Shown here: one piece after another, positions 1 through 12,087 of the stretch
Position numbering within the stretch: position 1 is the stretch's first letter
Layout of the letters: the number at the start of each line of letters is the position of its first letter
Assembly (NCBI RefSeq): GCF_040115645.1
Contig: NC_089547.1
Location: 5,270,001 to 5,334,000, forward strand
Direction of reading: 5' to 3'
DNA length: 64,000 nt
Origin: Euwallacea fornicatus
Lineage: Eukaryota; Arthropoda; Insecta; Coleoptera; Curculionidae
Notes under the pieces: generated by a model
What the model was told of the DNA's origin: nothing
The model's input: only the letters and a program-made list of their open reading frames with translations
Databases searched by the model: none
Position numbers and translations under genes: made by a program

Positions 1-376
1 TTTCAAGAAGACGCTACGCACAAACAAAGAGAAAAAGGTCGAAAACCAAAATGGCCGACTGGTAAAAATGCCGGATTCCTAGCAATGTTGCCAAATGTGC
101 TTCCTCCAAATTGTGATGCGTGTCTTGCCAAATATTTGCACAAAACTCAATTGACAGGGATCCGTTCATTGCCTGCTGTCCTTATTTATTATATTTTAGT
201 AGAAAAAGAGAGATAAATCTTGGTCGATTGAAGACATCTGATTATTATGCTTGTCTCAATGACGTTCTCTTTTGACAAGTGAAATATTTTCGTTTTTTCA
301 TTTAGGTTTTTTGATTTTCAGTTCGTCTCTCGAACTCGTGTGAGGTGCATGTGATTGTTGAAAAATTAATGGAAAT
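1..376. other. 5' flank of the STRAP gene
   Basis: No coding exon is visible. The stretch should contain the promoter and 5' UTR of the WD40 gene that starts at 377. An out-of-frame ATG at 369 opens a 12-codon upstream reading frame that overlaps the real start. Confidence 0.4.
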
Positions 377-1927
377 ATGGCCAATTTACGCCAAACACCG
401 TTAACGTGTAGCGGTCACACACGGCCAGTGGTCCATTTGGACTTCTCGGACATCACCGAAAGTAGCTATTTTCTGATATCGGCTTGCAAAGGTAATCTTC
501 CACTTAGTTAAAAGAGGTACTATTTCCCTGGTAGAGATCCGTTTTCAACAAGTCTTTAACCTTCTGCCAGGCATGTAGGACACCTTGGCCTCAATTTTTT
601 CCACGAACCCTGTGGAAACAAGGTCTTGAATTTTTTAGGTGTGTAAGTTCTTTGAGTAAGGCCAGAACCATGAACTTTTCTGTTCCTGTGTTTGTTTCCA
701 AATTATGCTCAGTCTCGAACCCTTATCATCTTATCAGTTAAGCCCCTTTTTCAAGCTTAACTTTGTTTTTAATCAACAGATGAGTGTTAACTTAAAGTCT
801 CATTGGAATTTGCACCTAAATTTTAAGTGCATTTATTGTTGTAGATGGAAAACCAATGCTCAGACAAGGTGATACAGGAGATTGGATTGGAACTTTTGAA
901 GGTCACAAGGGAGCTGTTTGGGGGGTTGCTTTGAATTCTCAAGCTACAAGAGCAGCAAGTGGCGCAGCTGATTTTACAGGTATTCTTTCAATACAACAAA
1001 TTTCTTTTTTCATCACCAATCCTAACAATTGTTCAGGCAAAGTTTGGGATGCCATCTCAGGGGAAGAACTGCACTCATTCCAGCACAATCACATAGTAAA
1101 AAGTGTCAATTTCTCTAAAGATTCTGCTTTGTTAGTTACTGGCAGCAATGAAAAGCTGGTTAGGATTTTCGATCTCAACAAACCAGAAGCCAGTATAAAA
1201 TTTAATAATTTAACAATAAGCAAGTTTTAGTAACAATTCTTGTTGCAGCTCCAGATGTTTTTCCTGGTCACACAGCCGGCATAAGGCATGTATTGTTCTT
1301 TCGCAATGACACTCATCTAGTGTCTTGTGCTGATGATAAAACATTAAGAGTGTGGGATAGGGCTAGTAAACAGGTAAATTTGTATAAATTAATAAAAATT
1401 GGTGTTACAAAAATGAAAAATAGGAGGTGCAAAAAGTCACATTCCCATTCAACCCCAACAGTCTCGAAGTGTCTAAAGATGGCACAGTGCTCACAGTTGC
1501 CTATTCCAATAAAGTAGCATTTTTTGATGCTGAAACTTTAAACAAAATCCGAGAATACACCATTCCATCACCTGTTAATTCTGCTTCTCTCCATCCAGAC
1601 AAGAGCATTTTTGTAGCTGCAGGTGATGACTTGAAAGTTTATAAACATGACTATCAAAGTGGCTCAGAGATTGGTAAAATAATTGGATTGTTTTGAAACT
1701 TCTTTATATTATTGCATGTTTAAATTTCAGAATCATTTAAAGGCCACTTTGGTCCAGTGCATTGCATAAAATTCTCTCCAGATGGTGAGTTGTATGCGTC
1801 AGGTTCCGAGGATGGAACTTTGAGGTTGTGGCAGACTACTGTTGGGAAGACTTATGGCCTTTGGAAGTGTGTTGAAAGTGGGACACTGAATGAAAGTTTA
1901 ACACAAAAGGAAGTTCAAGCAAATTAA
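377..1927 (+). CDS. STRAP: Serine/threonine kinase receptor-associated protein (STRAP), WD40 repeat
   Basis: Six exons: 377-491, 845-979, 1037-1192, 1249-1373, 1424-1673, 1731-1927. Joined they give 325 aa against about 350 in vertebrates. The N-terminus reads MANLRQTPLTCSGHTRP, a near match to vertebrate STRAP, and WD-type blades follow (GHKGAVWG, AKVWDAVSG-like GKVWDA, GHFGPVHC, GSEDGTLRLWQ). STRAP is a beta-propeller scaffold linked in animals to TGF-beta receptor signalling and to the SMN complex that assembles snRNPs. The Drosophila orthologue is wmd. The acidic C-terminal tail is shorter than in vertebrates. The next gene, LSm7, is tail-to-tail with it. A polyadenylation signal AATAAA lies near 2160. 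Confidence 0.93.
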
Positions 1928-2302
1928 ATAATCAAAAAGGGTTTCAACTATCTTTCTCAGCAGAAAAGTATTAATTTTTATATTTCTAGTCTTTCATTAT
2001 TTTCTGACTGTGTACTTATTCTTTAACTTTTAGTGTCTCACCTTCATTTCTGGTCTAGTGGAAGGGGTTTGTTGTTATAAGTCTGAAACGTTCATTAGTA
2101 GTTTTTTTCATGATGTAATGAAAAATAGACTGTATACTTTCAGACTGTTTTGACTCTTAATAAAAATTATTGTTCTAAAATTACGTGTAATTCTTTACAA
2201 ATTACCCATCCAAACTTATTTTACTGGTGAACAGTAAAAAAATTAATAGCAAGTTCGTCCACATACCTATAAATTAATACCCAAAGTCCTTAAAAACTAT
2301 TC

Positions 2303-2701
2303 CTATGAAATAAAAGGATTTGGAATAGACTCCATTCCGTCCATTGGGCAAATAAGCACTACACTAGTCCCTCTGCAAACAACGAGCCCCAATTCTCTGG
2401 TGTCTTCAGTCAACTTAAAAGGATCATCAGGATCCCTGAGATACTCCAGTGTATTGTCTAGGACAAGATTCAGGAGTGGGTCATAACCCTTAAGTATCCC
2501 ACTGGCTTCTCTGCCCCCAGCAAATTTAACTCTGATGGTTTTCTCCAGATACTTGGACAGGTCTAAAATAGACTCTTTCCGTTTCTTTTCCTTCTGGTCT
2601 TGGCTGGCATTCGCGGACTACACGTTATTTTATTGAGAGGAAAATTTGAAATTCAGTTGAAAGGGCCAACTTACCTTTCTTTTGTCCTCTCCAGAGGCCA
2701 T
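2303..2701 (-). CDS. LSM7: U6 snRNA-associated Sm-like protein LSm7
   Basis: Two exons: 2701-2675 (MASGEDKRK) and 2617-2303. The mature protein has 113 aa, normal for LSm7. The Sm1 motif is in the first half (KTIRVKFAGGREASGILKGY) and the Sm2 motif near the C-terminus (RELGLVVCRGTSVVLI), with the family tail MDGMESIPNPF. LSm7 is one subunit of the LSm2-8 ring on U6 snRNA and of the cytoplasmic LSm1-7 ring in mRNA decay. The single intron falls after codon 9 (donor AAG/GTAAG, acceptor TAG). No alternative assignment fits. Confidence 0.95.
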
Positions 2702-3548
2702 GGTTGCTATTATGTGCTTTAGGGTTTGTGCAAATAGGAGAGCTGGGAATAAGATCAGTTGATACAAAAAAATTGTGTTTTATGAACTTTTTTTTAATGT
2801 TTTTTGTAAAAGAATGTTTAAAATTGATAAACACAACCTTCTAACCTCAAATTTAAATGTGTTCGTCACGATCACGTGTTACCGTAAAAATAACTAATCG
2901 ACGTTATTTACATCATCCATCTTCCTTTATTGGCATAAAGCGGAGAAAGAGACGAATACGACTAAGCTGCGGATTAACTTTATTGTAACGCACTGATGGC
3001 GGGAAGACGTAAAATTAAATCACCGTTTTTCAACATAATTTTAATTTCATTCTGTTTAGACCGCGCACCTTCAACGTTCATTAATTTGAGTAAAGCTACT
3101 CATCGAAATTAAAGTTTAGGTTGCGCTAGAGAAGAAAGATAAATAACAAGATAAGTAATTAAGTTACATGACAGAAAGCTCTGAATTAAGAAACTACATC
3201 TAATATAGAAAAATCCATAGCAAAAATTGCTTATAGTAAAATCTTGACAGTATGGTGAATGTAAATTTACCAAAAAATAGCAAAATTACGAACGTAACAG
3301 ATTTATCAACCTTTTACAGGAAAGCTTGGACACTGCAGTATGGACTGTGCCCGGTAATTGCTACTCACCCTCTACATTCCTCCACACTTCACCTAATATC
3401 TATTGAAATATCCCTAGCAACTTCCTTGAAAATTGCTACGTGTTTTTCGGGTATTTCTCCCAAGCTATGTCTAGGAGTAAAATCAAGAGTTAAGCGCGTT
3501 GAACATACTGTAAAAGCTTTACTCAGGGCCGTTTTTATGCTGTTTTAA
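2702..3548. other. Non-coding interval between LSm7 and the Kir gene
   Basis: This stretch is AT-rich. It should hold the LSm7 promoter and the 3' UTR of the Kir channel, which reads leftwards. A 98-aa open frame at 3252-3548 has no recognisable domain, and I treat it as chance. Confidence 0.4.
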
Positions 3549-4881
3549 TTAGATACCTTTAGAGTTTTGCATGGTGTTGTATTGATCATTATACACAGCA
3601 GAGCAAAGAGGAGTGTTTACTGGTGCCACCACATCAAACTTGGAAAAGTCTACTTCGTATTCCTCGCGATAATTATTAAATATTATCATGTTTTCGAAGC
3701 GGTAGCCCCAGAGAATTTCGTTGGGCATATAACTGGATTTCGCTTGGGTCATCTGGCCGGTGTTCTCGTCGGTTCCTTCTATCACTACCACTATTTCAAA
3801 CCTGCAAGAAGGTGTCGTATCAGAGGGAAACCATAATTCTGTGTTGCTCGCAATGTTAGGTACTTTTGCTGACACAAATCGCTGGGTGATAAATAATATA
3901 AAGGGGAGTTCTCATCGATCGTGTGATGCATTATTATGGGCCAGTTGAAGAAGATGCTGTCACTGCAACCGTCCATGCACAGGTTCAGTTCCCGTTGAGC
4001 GTATGGAAGAATCTCTTCTTCTTTAGTCTTGATGGTCTTGACCTATATTTTTTTATATTTGTTACCAATTAGTACTGAGCTTACAGTAACCAAACTCACA
4101 ACAAAGGCCCTGACTTTGCTATCGACGATATGCCTCAGACGAATATCCCCCACCCTAAACATGAGGCACAGCTTCCTATTTTTCAAAGAAATTGCTATTT
4201 TCTTGGAAAACATGAGGGTTTGCGACCTCACTCTCGGCTTTGTCATTTTGGAGAAGATTATGGCTGCCATAAACCCCTAAACAAGAGCTATATTATTCTA
4301 AAGACAGATCACTCACGCGGCCTTACCTGCATCACAAACCCAATGATGCAATGTATAGTATTCACAAATAGTGCCTCGGCACATTCACTGCTGGGAGCCT
4401 TTATGCCATAACCCACGGTGTGCTGAGCCTCCATGCTGAATAAAAAGGCCGAGGAGAAATCCCTCATGTCGTAGATGCAGGGCCTAAACAACTTATGTCA
4501 ATTGAAAAATCATCCTCCGTTCGGCAGTTAACGAGAAACGCACTTGAAATTGTATTCATGCTGGAATTCTGGCAGGTGGTTGGGTTCGAAGTCGCCGTGG
4601 GTGAAACAGATCAGCCAATAGAAGATCGCGAAGCACGTCCAGCTAAGGAAGAGCACTGTGAGGAAGGTAGAGAGGGTGAAGGCCCAGCTTGAGTCCACCA
4701 GTTTCTCGTAGCTGAAAATGCCGAAGCGTTGGCGATTGGACTGAGACTGGACAACGTTGCATAGGCCGTTTTTCATAACCATCCTTCTATGAAGGGCCTT
4801 ACTACTTTAATATTAACGGAATGTGATGAGAAGAAGCAGGAGTTGAAAGCATTGACGAGAGGCTTACCGGGGGCGCGACAT
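3549..4881 (-). CDS. Inward-rectifier potassium channel (Kir/Irk family)
   Basis: Six exons: 4881-4868, 4801-4544, 4483-4327, 4276-4100, 4042-3864, 3801-3549. They give 345 aa. The cytoplasmic N-terminus has the Kir hallmark HRRMVMKNG. TM1 follows, then the pore helix, the selectivity filter TVGYG and TM2 (CIIGFVMQ-GFMAA). The C-terminal domain carries the diagnostic LCLMFRVGD and ends with the EILWGYRFEN strand. The 14-nt first exon (MSRPR) is inferred from a matching phase-2 donor and acceptor. The last intron (3863-3802) is only 62 nt, and removing it restores the family sequence FEIVVVIEG. The channel conducts K+ inward at the plasma membrane. At 345 residues it is short for the family because its C-terminal tail is minimal. 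Confidence 0.92.
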
Positions 4882-6691
4882 TGACACAATCGAATTCGTA
4901 TTGGGGTACATTTTAACTGCGTCTATACATCACCGAAATTCAACTGGCTGTAGAACTCCGAGCACCGCTTGAGGTATTATAAACAGTGATTTTTTGGTAT
5001 CTTTATATCCGCTTTATGGCAACGAAGCCCCTGTTGGGCTGTAATTTAAAAGATTTCGTATTTGAGGACTATAAAGGTGTTTATTTATTCGAATTACCGG
5101 CCTCGTTTTGCTGCTATCGTAAATCTTAAGTGAGTGGTATAAATTTAATTCATTTACCGAGAAAATGTGACGTCAATGTGTTACACTAAAAGGATGTTTT
5201 TGTTTTTTCGGCATTAATTCTATCAAAACTGCATAATTTTTGTTTCAGCCGAGTTAAAAAGTCAATGCGTCGCGTTCGCCATGCTGTCAAGATGTGGGTT
5301 GTTCATAGGGTTATTGCACGAATAAATTTCCTACGCCATATTGTCAAGATTGCTTTTCTTTTTTTTAATAAAAAAAAACTTTACTTTTTGTAATTCTGGA
5401 ATTTACAGAGTTTCGAATGAGCGACAGTTAAACCGGGCTACATTAGGTGATAAATTCTACTATAGACAAGTAAGGCGCAACTATGCCGACAAACCTTTCC
5501 ATTTTAAGAAAGAAAAGTAGGGGGGAGAAGATAGTATTGGAGAACATTTCCCTGGAATAACGTGATATCCTGGATTTGTGGGGATTCCGTTGGAATTGTG
5601 ATTTATTCGAGAATCCTCACGCCATCATGGTAGGTACCAAGTACCACCAAAAACCAATCGAGAACAAGACAAAAGTTATTAGCAATGTTTACTTACTTTC
5701 ACTCATCACGAGCATGAATCGGCCGGTACTCGGTAAGGTCAGTCCAGTTAGAGCCGTACCCATAGCCGGGCCGCATACCAGACTTAGTGCCTCGTGACAT
5801 GTGCGTAGTTTTCGGCTCCGGCCTAATAGTTCTTCGCGATTAGTACCGGGACTTATTGGTACCACGTTGAACTAAATTGACCAATAGGTACCTACACTAA
5901 GGAGCGGATAGGCCGTTTAGGTTTGTTAAGCTGGTTGGTTAATTGGACGGGTGAGATTGCGATTATTTGTTGGTCGTGACGAGGTGTTTAGAGAAAACCA
6001 GATGTGGCCGTTGAACATTTTGTTGGACTATGATAGTATTGGTAATCTAAGAGAAGCATGACAAGCTGAAAATGCTTGTGTGTGGTGGAACACACGATAT
6101 AGGCGTTCGCGGTTCGTTTTCGAAGAAGGTCGGAATTGCGTTAATTAGTCGGGCAAATAGGAAAAATTTCGAGTTTTTTTTTTCGCCTAAAGGGAAGTTT
6201 TATTGCAATGGGGCGGAGGTGGCTGTAGGCAATAGATAAAAATACTAATGAAAGTGGAATGTTATGAATCGGAAAGCCATAAAAATCACCAATAGGAATT
6301 GTTTTACGAGGCAGATTACAGGCACTTAATGGGGCATTAAGAGTATTTACTAGAGCTTACTAATAGCCTGGAACTTACACGTATTTGTTCTATGCCGTTC
6401 TTGGCCGAACCGGCCAAAGTTCCATTAGGTCGATTAGGAAGAATTAGGGACGATTAGAAATCGCAGGATGACGCGAAGATCTATTGTGCACACAAGACGC
6501 CCACAGTGGTTTTTCCTTATCCACGGGCTCACACGTAATAGGAATCTTGCCTTCGCAATTTAATTCTTCTTAAAATCATTCTTTATTACTAATTATTTAT
6601 GTGCGTTGAATAACAACGTTTGTTGAAGGTAAACATGGGCGCCGCGCGAATTTGATAGAGACAATTTCCTCCTTCAAGGCCGCTGGCAGTG

Positions 6692-7130
6692 TCGCATTTC
6701 GCTCTTTTGAAAGAAAAACGTTCCTGTCAAAACCGATTTCTGGCTTCAAGAATGAAAATTTCCATCGAACAAGACCCGATCGGGAAAACGGGCCAATCGA
6801 AATCCCAGCGGGTCTCGCGGAAAACTCGGTCCGAACGCGTGTTACGAAGTTCGTGCAAAATGTCTCAGAAACGAAAATTCTCGCGAAAATCACCTCTTCG
6901 CCATCGTGAGGACCGTCCGATTCTCCATTGAACGAGACCCAGCCAGGGAAAATCGGCAATCCGCAGCCGGTCGCTTCCATGGGAATATCCTTCGGAAAGC
7001 TCGAATATTGGATCAGCGCGCGAATCGATCTCGCATTTCTCCGAAACGAAGATCTCCACGAAATAGCCCCTTGCCCAACTCAAAGGTCGTGCAATTCTCC
7101 ATTAAGTCGGCCTTATGCGAAGAAAATCGC
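6692..7130. repeat. Degenerate tandem repeat, period about 160-175 bp
   Basis: Two short phrases recur in order. One resembles TCGCATTTC...GAAACGAA and is found near 6692, 6853 and 7030. The other resembles TTCTCCATTGAACGAGACC and is found near 6760, 6922 and 7096. This gives about 2.5-3 diverged copies. The period explains the parallel open frames on both strands. No transposase or terminal repeats were seen. Confidence 0.4.
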
Positions 7131-8291
7131 TGGAAATTCCCTTTCCAGAACCGGCCCACTCTCTCCCCGTCTCCAGCGACGAGCTGCAGACCCCAAGGCA
7201 GAATTTACTTGCAAAACTCCTTTTTGCAATGTCATCGCTTACGCCCTTTTGATCGGACCTGCCTGTGCGCGATGCCGAAAAATTCCGCCCCCGAGCGCGT
7301 TCATGGCGGGGCCCTCAGGGACGACCCCGATATTCCCGCTTTTGTGCGGACTAATGGTAACCCAAATTGCGGGCCTCAACCCAAAGGCCCTACTTACTCC
7401 CTCGTTACAAATAGACCAAAAACGGGGCTTCGTGGGCCCGTGATGGGTAGTCCGTTAGTTTGGTCGATTGAGGCTACAGCGAGAGATTGCGTGGCGAGTC
7501 GTGTGGGAGCGATCGGACTTGTAGGGAAGTTGTTCCCCGGAAAAGTGCCTGTAAGGACGTCCCGTAGGTAAGAAAACTCTGAAACGGGCCTCAGGCGGGG
7601 TTCGCCCATCACCCGTGTTCTCGTTCGTTCTTCGTCGAGGGAAGTTTCAGAGCGTCTGATTATTCGCCGCGTTTGACCGTTGGCCTAGGGCGGTCAGCCA
7701 TGGCATTTTACGACCCATTAGCCCACCAGCCTTCGCCCAAATTTGCCACCGTACGTTCTTTCAAACAGTTTTTACGCGGATTTCACAGAACGACATCAAA
7801 CTCGCCTTAATTAGCAGAAAACGAACGTCGCACCGTAATGGCTTTTGGAACGGTGCCGAATGCTAAACAACACGTTTCAAGACCCCGTCTACACCTTCAG
7901 CATTTCAAAATGCTGAGGAAAATGCGACATTTGAAGGTTGCGTAATTGTCCCAAGCGAAAATTAAGGTGCGAAGACTTCGCATTTTTCTCAGTCTTTGTT
8001 CTCCTAGGACAATAACGAGAGCGGCGAGGAATAAAGAGTTTCACGCTTTAATAAAAAGTCAATTAGCGTTAGAGCTTATTTATTTATTTATTGTTTTTAA
8101 TGTAAGACGCGACCTCATCTTGAATTCATTACTATGTTCATAGATTAGAAGGGAGACCAGTTTCGAGCCGCGATAATCCTTCTGACCAGCCTGACCTTGC
8201 TCCTATTAGCCAATTTAAAACTATCAAAGTCAAATTTATTTTCAAGATAATGTGCGGTTTTCGTTGTTGCACACTTCGCTTTCGTACTCTC

Positions 8292-8322
8292 GCACACACA
8301 TACACACACACACACATATATA
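8292..8322 (+). repeat. CA dinucleotide microsatellite
   Basis: A near-perfect run of CA/TA dinucleotides lies just upstream of the yellow-family start codon. Confidence 0.8.
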
Positions 8323-8354
8323 CAGGGTCACACGGAATTGTCTTTCGCAGAATA

Positions 8355-11125
8355 ATGCTGTTCCTGCCTCTGGTGTTCGCCATCCTTTCGGGGCAGGCCA
8401 CGAGCAACAAGCTCAACATATTCTATCAATGGAAGATCTTGGATTTCGAATTCGGCAGCCCCGGCAAAAGGCAGGCGGCGATCGAGGACCAGTCCTTCGT
8501 CCCCGAGAATAACCTCCCCTTAGGGTTGGAGGTCTACAAAAACCGGATATTCGTCACCGTGCCCAGGTGGAAGTTCGGGGTGCCCGCCTCTCTGGCTTAC
8601 ATCGACAGGACCACAGGTGAGATCTCCACGGAATTGGGGCCGCCCGCGTCGAAAATTTTCGCGTACGCGCGTACGCGCGGGACCTTGTTATGCCTCGTAT
8701 AAATCAATATCCACTGACCTACAAAAATGCCCTAAATCACGAGACTTAGTCAATTAGCCTGATCGATTTAAGAAAAATAATAAACACCGTTCGCGGAACG
8801 AGATGGAGCGACATGAATTGATTATCATAGCTTTAATTACGTGTACAACAATGTAGAAATGCGAGACAATGGCTGGGACGTGTGAGGACAACGGCGAAAT
8901 TTCCTTATTTGGGGTTTTGTGTTAAGGACGCACGTGCGTCCGAGGTCCGAGTAATTTCGATTCGCAGGAACCTTCGAGTTCCCGCCCGAAACCGTCGGTT
9001 TGCTGGAGGGAGACGTGAGGTGAAAACGCAGATGGAAAACGCGCTTTAAGGATATTCCACGGAGAACTGGCTTAGGTCGACTTAAAATTACGGCTAAAAC
9101 AAGGACACTTTCAAAACTGATAATATTTGAGCGGACATCGCGAATGTCCTGGACACGGGCAAGCCGTTTATTCCGGCTCTCCGGCAATTCCACCAGTAGT
9201 CAGTGGGACAATTAGCTTCTCGACGGGCCGTCGAGTCGGCTCTTGGAGCCATCTACCGGCAATCGCGACCTTTAAATTCAGCCTTTTGAATCGATCTAGC
9301 CGTCTCCGTCTTAAACGTGAAGACTCGCGCAGATCTTCTTTGTTGGTTGCTGGGAGATCTAATCTTTGGTTTGTTAGATCCTGTGGATTCCCCGATTCTA
9401 AAGCCCTACCCGAACTGGGACGCGCACAGGTCCCTCGGCTCCTTCCCAGAGATAGTGTCCCCTTTCAGGATCCGGGCGGACCAGTGTGGGAGGCTTTGGG
9501 TACTCGATACCGGCATTGAGGTAAGTACCATCGGGCGAACGCTCCCAATACTAAGAAACACATGATTATTGCATGTTTTATGCGAGTTTTATGTAGTTAA
9601 CAAGTCACATGTGATCGTGACTCTGAAGAATGCGCGGTTTCAAAAGCAACATCAAAACGACTTCGCAATAAATTTTTACATAATCGAGTATGTACGTACA
9701 TAAATTAAAAGCAAACAATCGGCGATAAATAACATCGGTGGTTAATAAGTTAAGTAATAGATGGTCTGCCTTACCCTCGAATTAAATAAATACATAACAC
9801 TTTGACGCATCTGCGTCGTGGCTGCGGGCCGCCATTGTGGCGTCCGTCCTACCGGCAACTCCACGAAGTACAACATGGCGGCTAGACAAAAGACGGTTGC
9901 GCGGTTGTCGATTTTCGACGATTTTTGAATTTTCGATTTTGAACGAGCAAAAAATAATGGTCACGGAGAAAAGTCCGGGGCTCACGCCAAAACTCATTTC
10001 AGGGCCTATTAGAGAACACCCCCTTGATATACAAAAACAGCACCCTCATGATCTACGATCTCCACAACGATGAACTGACCAGAAGCTATGAAATACCATT
10101 CGAACAGACCACCGAAGACTCGTTTTTGGCCAACATCGCGGTTGAAGATGAGGATTGTGAGGTAATAAATCCTTATAATGATCGTTAAAAGACGTAGCCC
10201 CAGACGGGGAATCGTAAACGTCGGGCGTAGATTAAGCAATTTATCATTCGACATTTGCGAGGGGCTAAAAGCTGATATGATCTTTAGAACACCTTCGCTT
10301 ATCTGGGAGACTTAGGAGGACCAGGTTTGATAGTGTACTCGTGGAAGTCGAACAGAAGCTGGAAGGTGAAACACAACTACTTCCACATTAAGCCTCTGGC
10401 CGGCGATATGACCGTAGGAGGAATAAACTTCCAGTGGTCGGATGGATTGTTCGGGCTCGCACTGAGACCCGAAAAGGGCGGTTATAGCACCCTTTTCTTC
10501 CATCCCATGACCAGCTTCGACGAGTTTGCCGTGAGCACCAAGGTAACAAGGTCTTTCAACCCATCCCGTATCTTAGAACGTCCCCTTCCAGATCCTTCAA
10601 GACGAGTCCTTAGCGACCAACCAAAGCAACTACCACGAATTCAAATACCTTGGCAATCGCGGCCCGCGAAGCCAAAGCGGAGCCTCGTTTTTGGATAAGA
10701 AGACAGGAGTATTGTTCTACGCCCTAGTTCAACTGAACGCAGTGGCTTGTTGGAGGACCACCAATCCCTCTTACACCATGGAGTCTCAGGGTCGCGTCTA
10801 CATGGACAACGTCACTATGGTCTTCGCCAATGACGTTAAAGTGGACAATGAGGGCAACGTGTGGGTCCTCTCCGATCGGCTACCGCAGTTCATGTACTCC
10901 TCGTTGGACTATAACGACGTCAACTTCAGGATACTTTCCGCCAAAGTGGGGGATGCCATTAAGGGCACTGCGTGCGCATCCAAGTTGGTTAAGAACCCCG
11001 ATATCATGCAGGTGATTGAGGACCGATTGGGGGTCAATAAGACCAAAGCTAAGGGCTCGGGAGCGATGAGGAGTATTTTGAGTGTGAATTGCCTCGTTGG
11101 TGTTTTAATGGTTTTATTAAGGTAG
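8355..11125 (+). CDS. Yellow / major royal jelly protein family secreted protein
   Basis: Five exons: 8355-8616, 9378-9520, 10003-10161, 10288-10542, 10592-11125. They give 450 aa, typical of the family. A cleavable signal peptide (MLFLPLVFAILSG) opens the protein. Family blocks follow in order: GLEVYKNRIFVTVPRWKFGVPASLAYI, shown here only in part (GLEVYKNRIFVTVPRW), then SPILKPYPNWD, RLWVLDTG, LIVYSW, GLFGLALRP and NDVKVDNEGNVWVLSDRLPQF. The start was chosen because it directly precedes the signal peptide. Yellow proteins act outside cells in insect pigmentation and cuticle, and some have dopachrome-conversion activity. Which paralogue this is (b, c, d, e, f, g or h) cannot be settled by eye. 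The extreme C-terminus is a short hydrophobic run after a KGSGAM stretch, compatible with a GPI-anchor signal. That would be unusual for the family and is inference only. Confidence 0.93.
9818..9910 (+). repeat. Dispersed hairpin-forming repeat, copy 1
   Basis: It lies in a yellow-gene intron. It shares with 28000-28090 a GCCGCCATTGT start and an ATGGCGGC(T/C)AGACAAAAGAC core followed by GGTTGCGCGGTTG. The GCCGCCAT and ATGGCGGC halves are inverted relative to each other, so the unit can fold into a hairpin. Related weaker copies are at 23690-23795 and 25810-25860. Confidence 0.65.
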
Positions 11126-12087
11126 CTCTGAGTCATCGATGGACAAGTCCTAACAGTGATATTTCAGTTTTGTCACCGAATAAATATTTATCATGGAAAA
11201 GTCACTTCGCTAAACATTTTGACTAAAGGCACTCTTCGCCTCGCGCAGTCGCTGGTAGCGGCCAGGGTCGTAATTTCATTTTCATACTCGCATAAGCGAC
11301 GGGACTGTGAATAGATGCTTTGCGGCTTGCACCTCCGTTGCTCTTTCAGGGCTCCGATCTCACTACCGACAAATCTGAGGTTGAGTGAAATCTCTGTGAA
11401 AAATGTTTCGTCGATGATTTTGTGGTATTCATTTTTGCAAGTGCCAATAGTTTGTAGAGTTTCGAGTCTTTGTAAATCTGTAATAATGTAAATAGATTTT
11501 TAATGCTTACTATAACATTGTATTCTCTATTTCGACTAAGGTTTGGTTAAGTATCTTTTTAAGTACTTAATGAAATTGAGTTGTACATACCTACCTATGG
11601 TTTGGTCTTCGCTGTACTTATGTGAATTGTCGTTTGTAATAAATACAACTATTTATTGTTCGGAGTTTATTATGATGCGCTCGTTGGTGGAAAATTGTAA
11701 AAAATATCTGTGGCTACTTCCGAGAACGACTGCAATAAATTATTTCCGACGACCGAACGTTTCACTTTTTTGCAATTTTGCATATTTTATTGATAGTCTC
11801 GACCTATTAAAACATCAATTTCCATTATACCAAGCACGATATTTCAATAACGACGATAGGAAATAGTCAATGTTTCGCATTTGACCCCCACAAATTAGCT
11901 CGATAACTGTAATCAGTCCGTTCCAAACATTCAATGTAGTTACATCTGAACTTCGGTTACATGTGTCATATGTGCTTGGTGCTCATTTATTTACGTTAAT
12001 GTAAAGCGAAAAATAAGACGTTCATTAAGGTGGATACTTGTTAGGTGCAATTAGTTGCATTGATAGCAGACTCGTGTCATATACGTA
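11126..12087. other. 3' UTR of the yellow gene and spacer before Cyt-b5-r
   Basis: A polyadenylation signal AATAAA occurs near 11179. The remainder is AT-rich with no supported exon. A 107-codon frame at 11543-11866 lacks any family signature. Confidence 0.4.

Larger units (their letters stand above)
4882..8354. other. Large non-coding interval between Kir and the yellow gene
   Basis: No exon with a recognisable domain was found on either strand. Open frames of up to 221 codons between 6600 and 7600 lie on a degenerate tandem repeat and overlap on both strands, so they look like composition effects. The right end just before 8355 has a CA microsatellite and a possible 3' splice site (CGCAG at 8346-8350), so a 5' UTR exon of the yellow gene may lie here. 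Confidence 0.4.

Noticed and set aside
3252..3548. 98-codon frame between LSm7 and Kir
   Set aside because: Lies in the expected Kir 3' UTR on the opposite strand and has no family signature.
6906..7571. 221-codon open frame, + strand
   Set aside because: No domain, low-quality composition, and it overlaps other frames on both strands over a degenerate tandem repeat.
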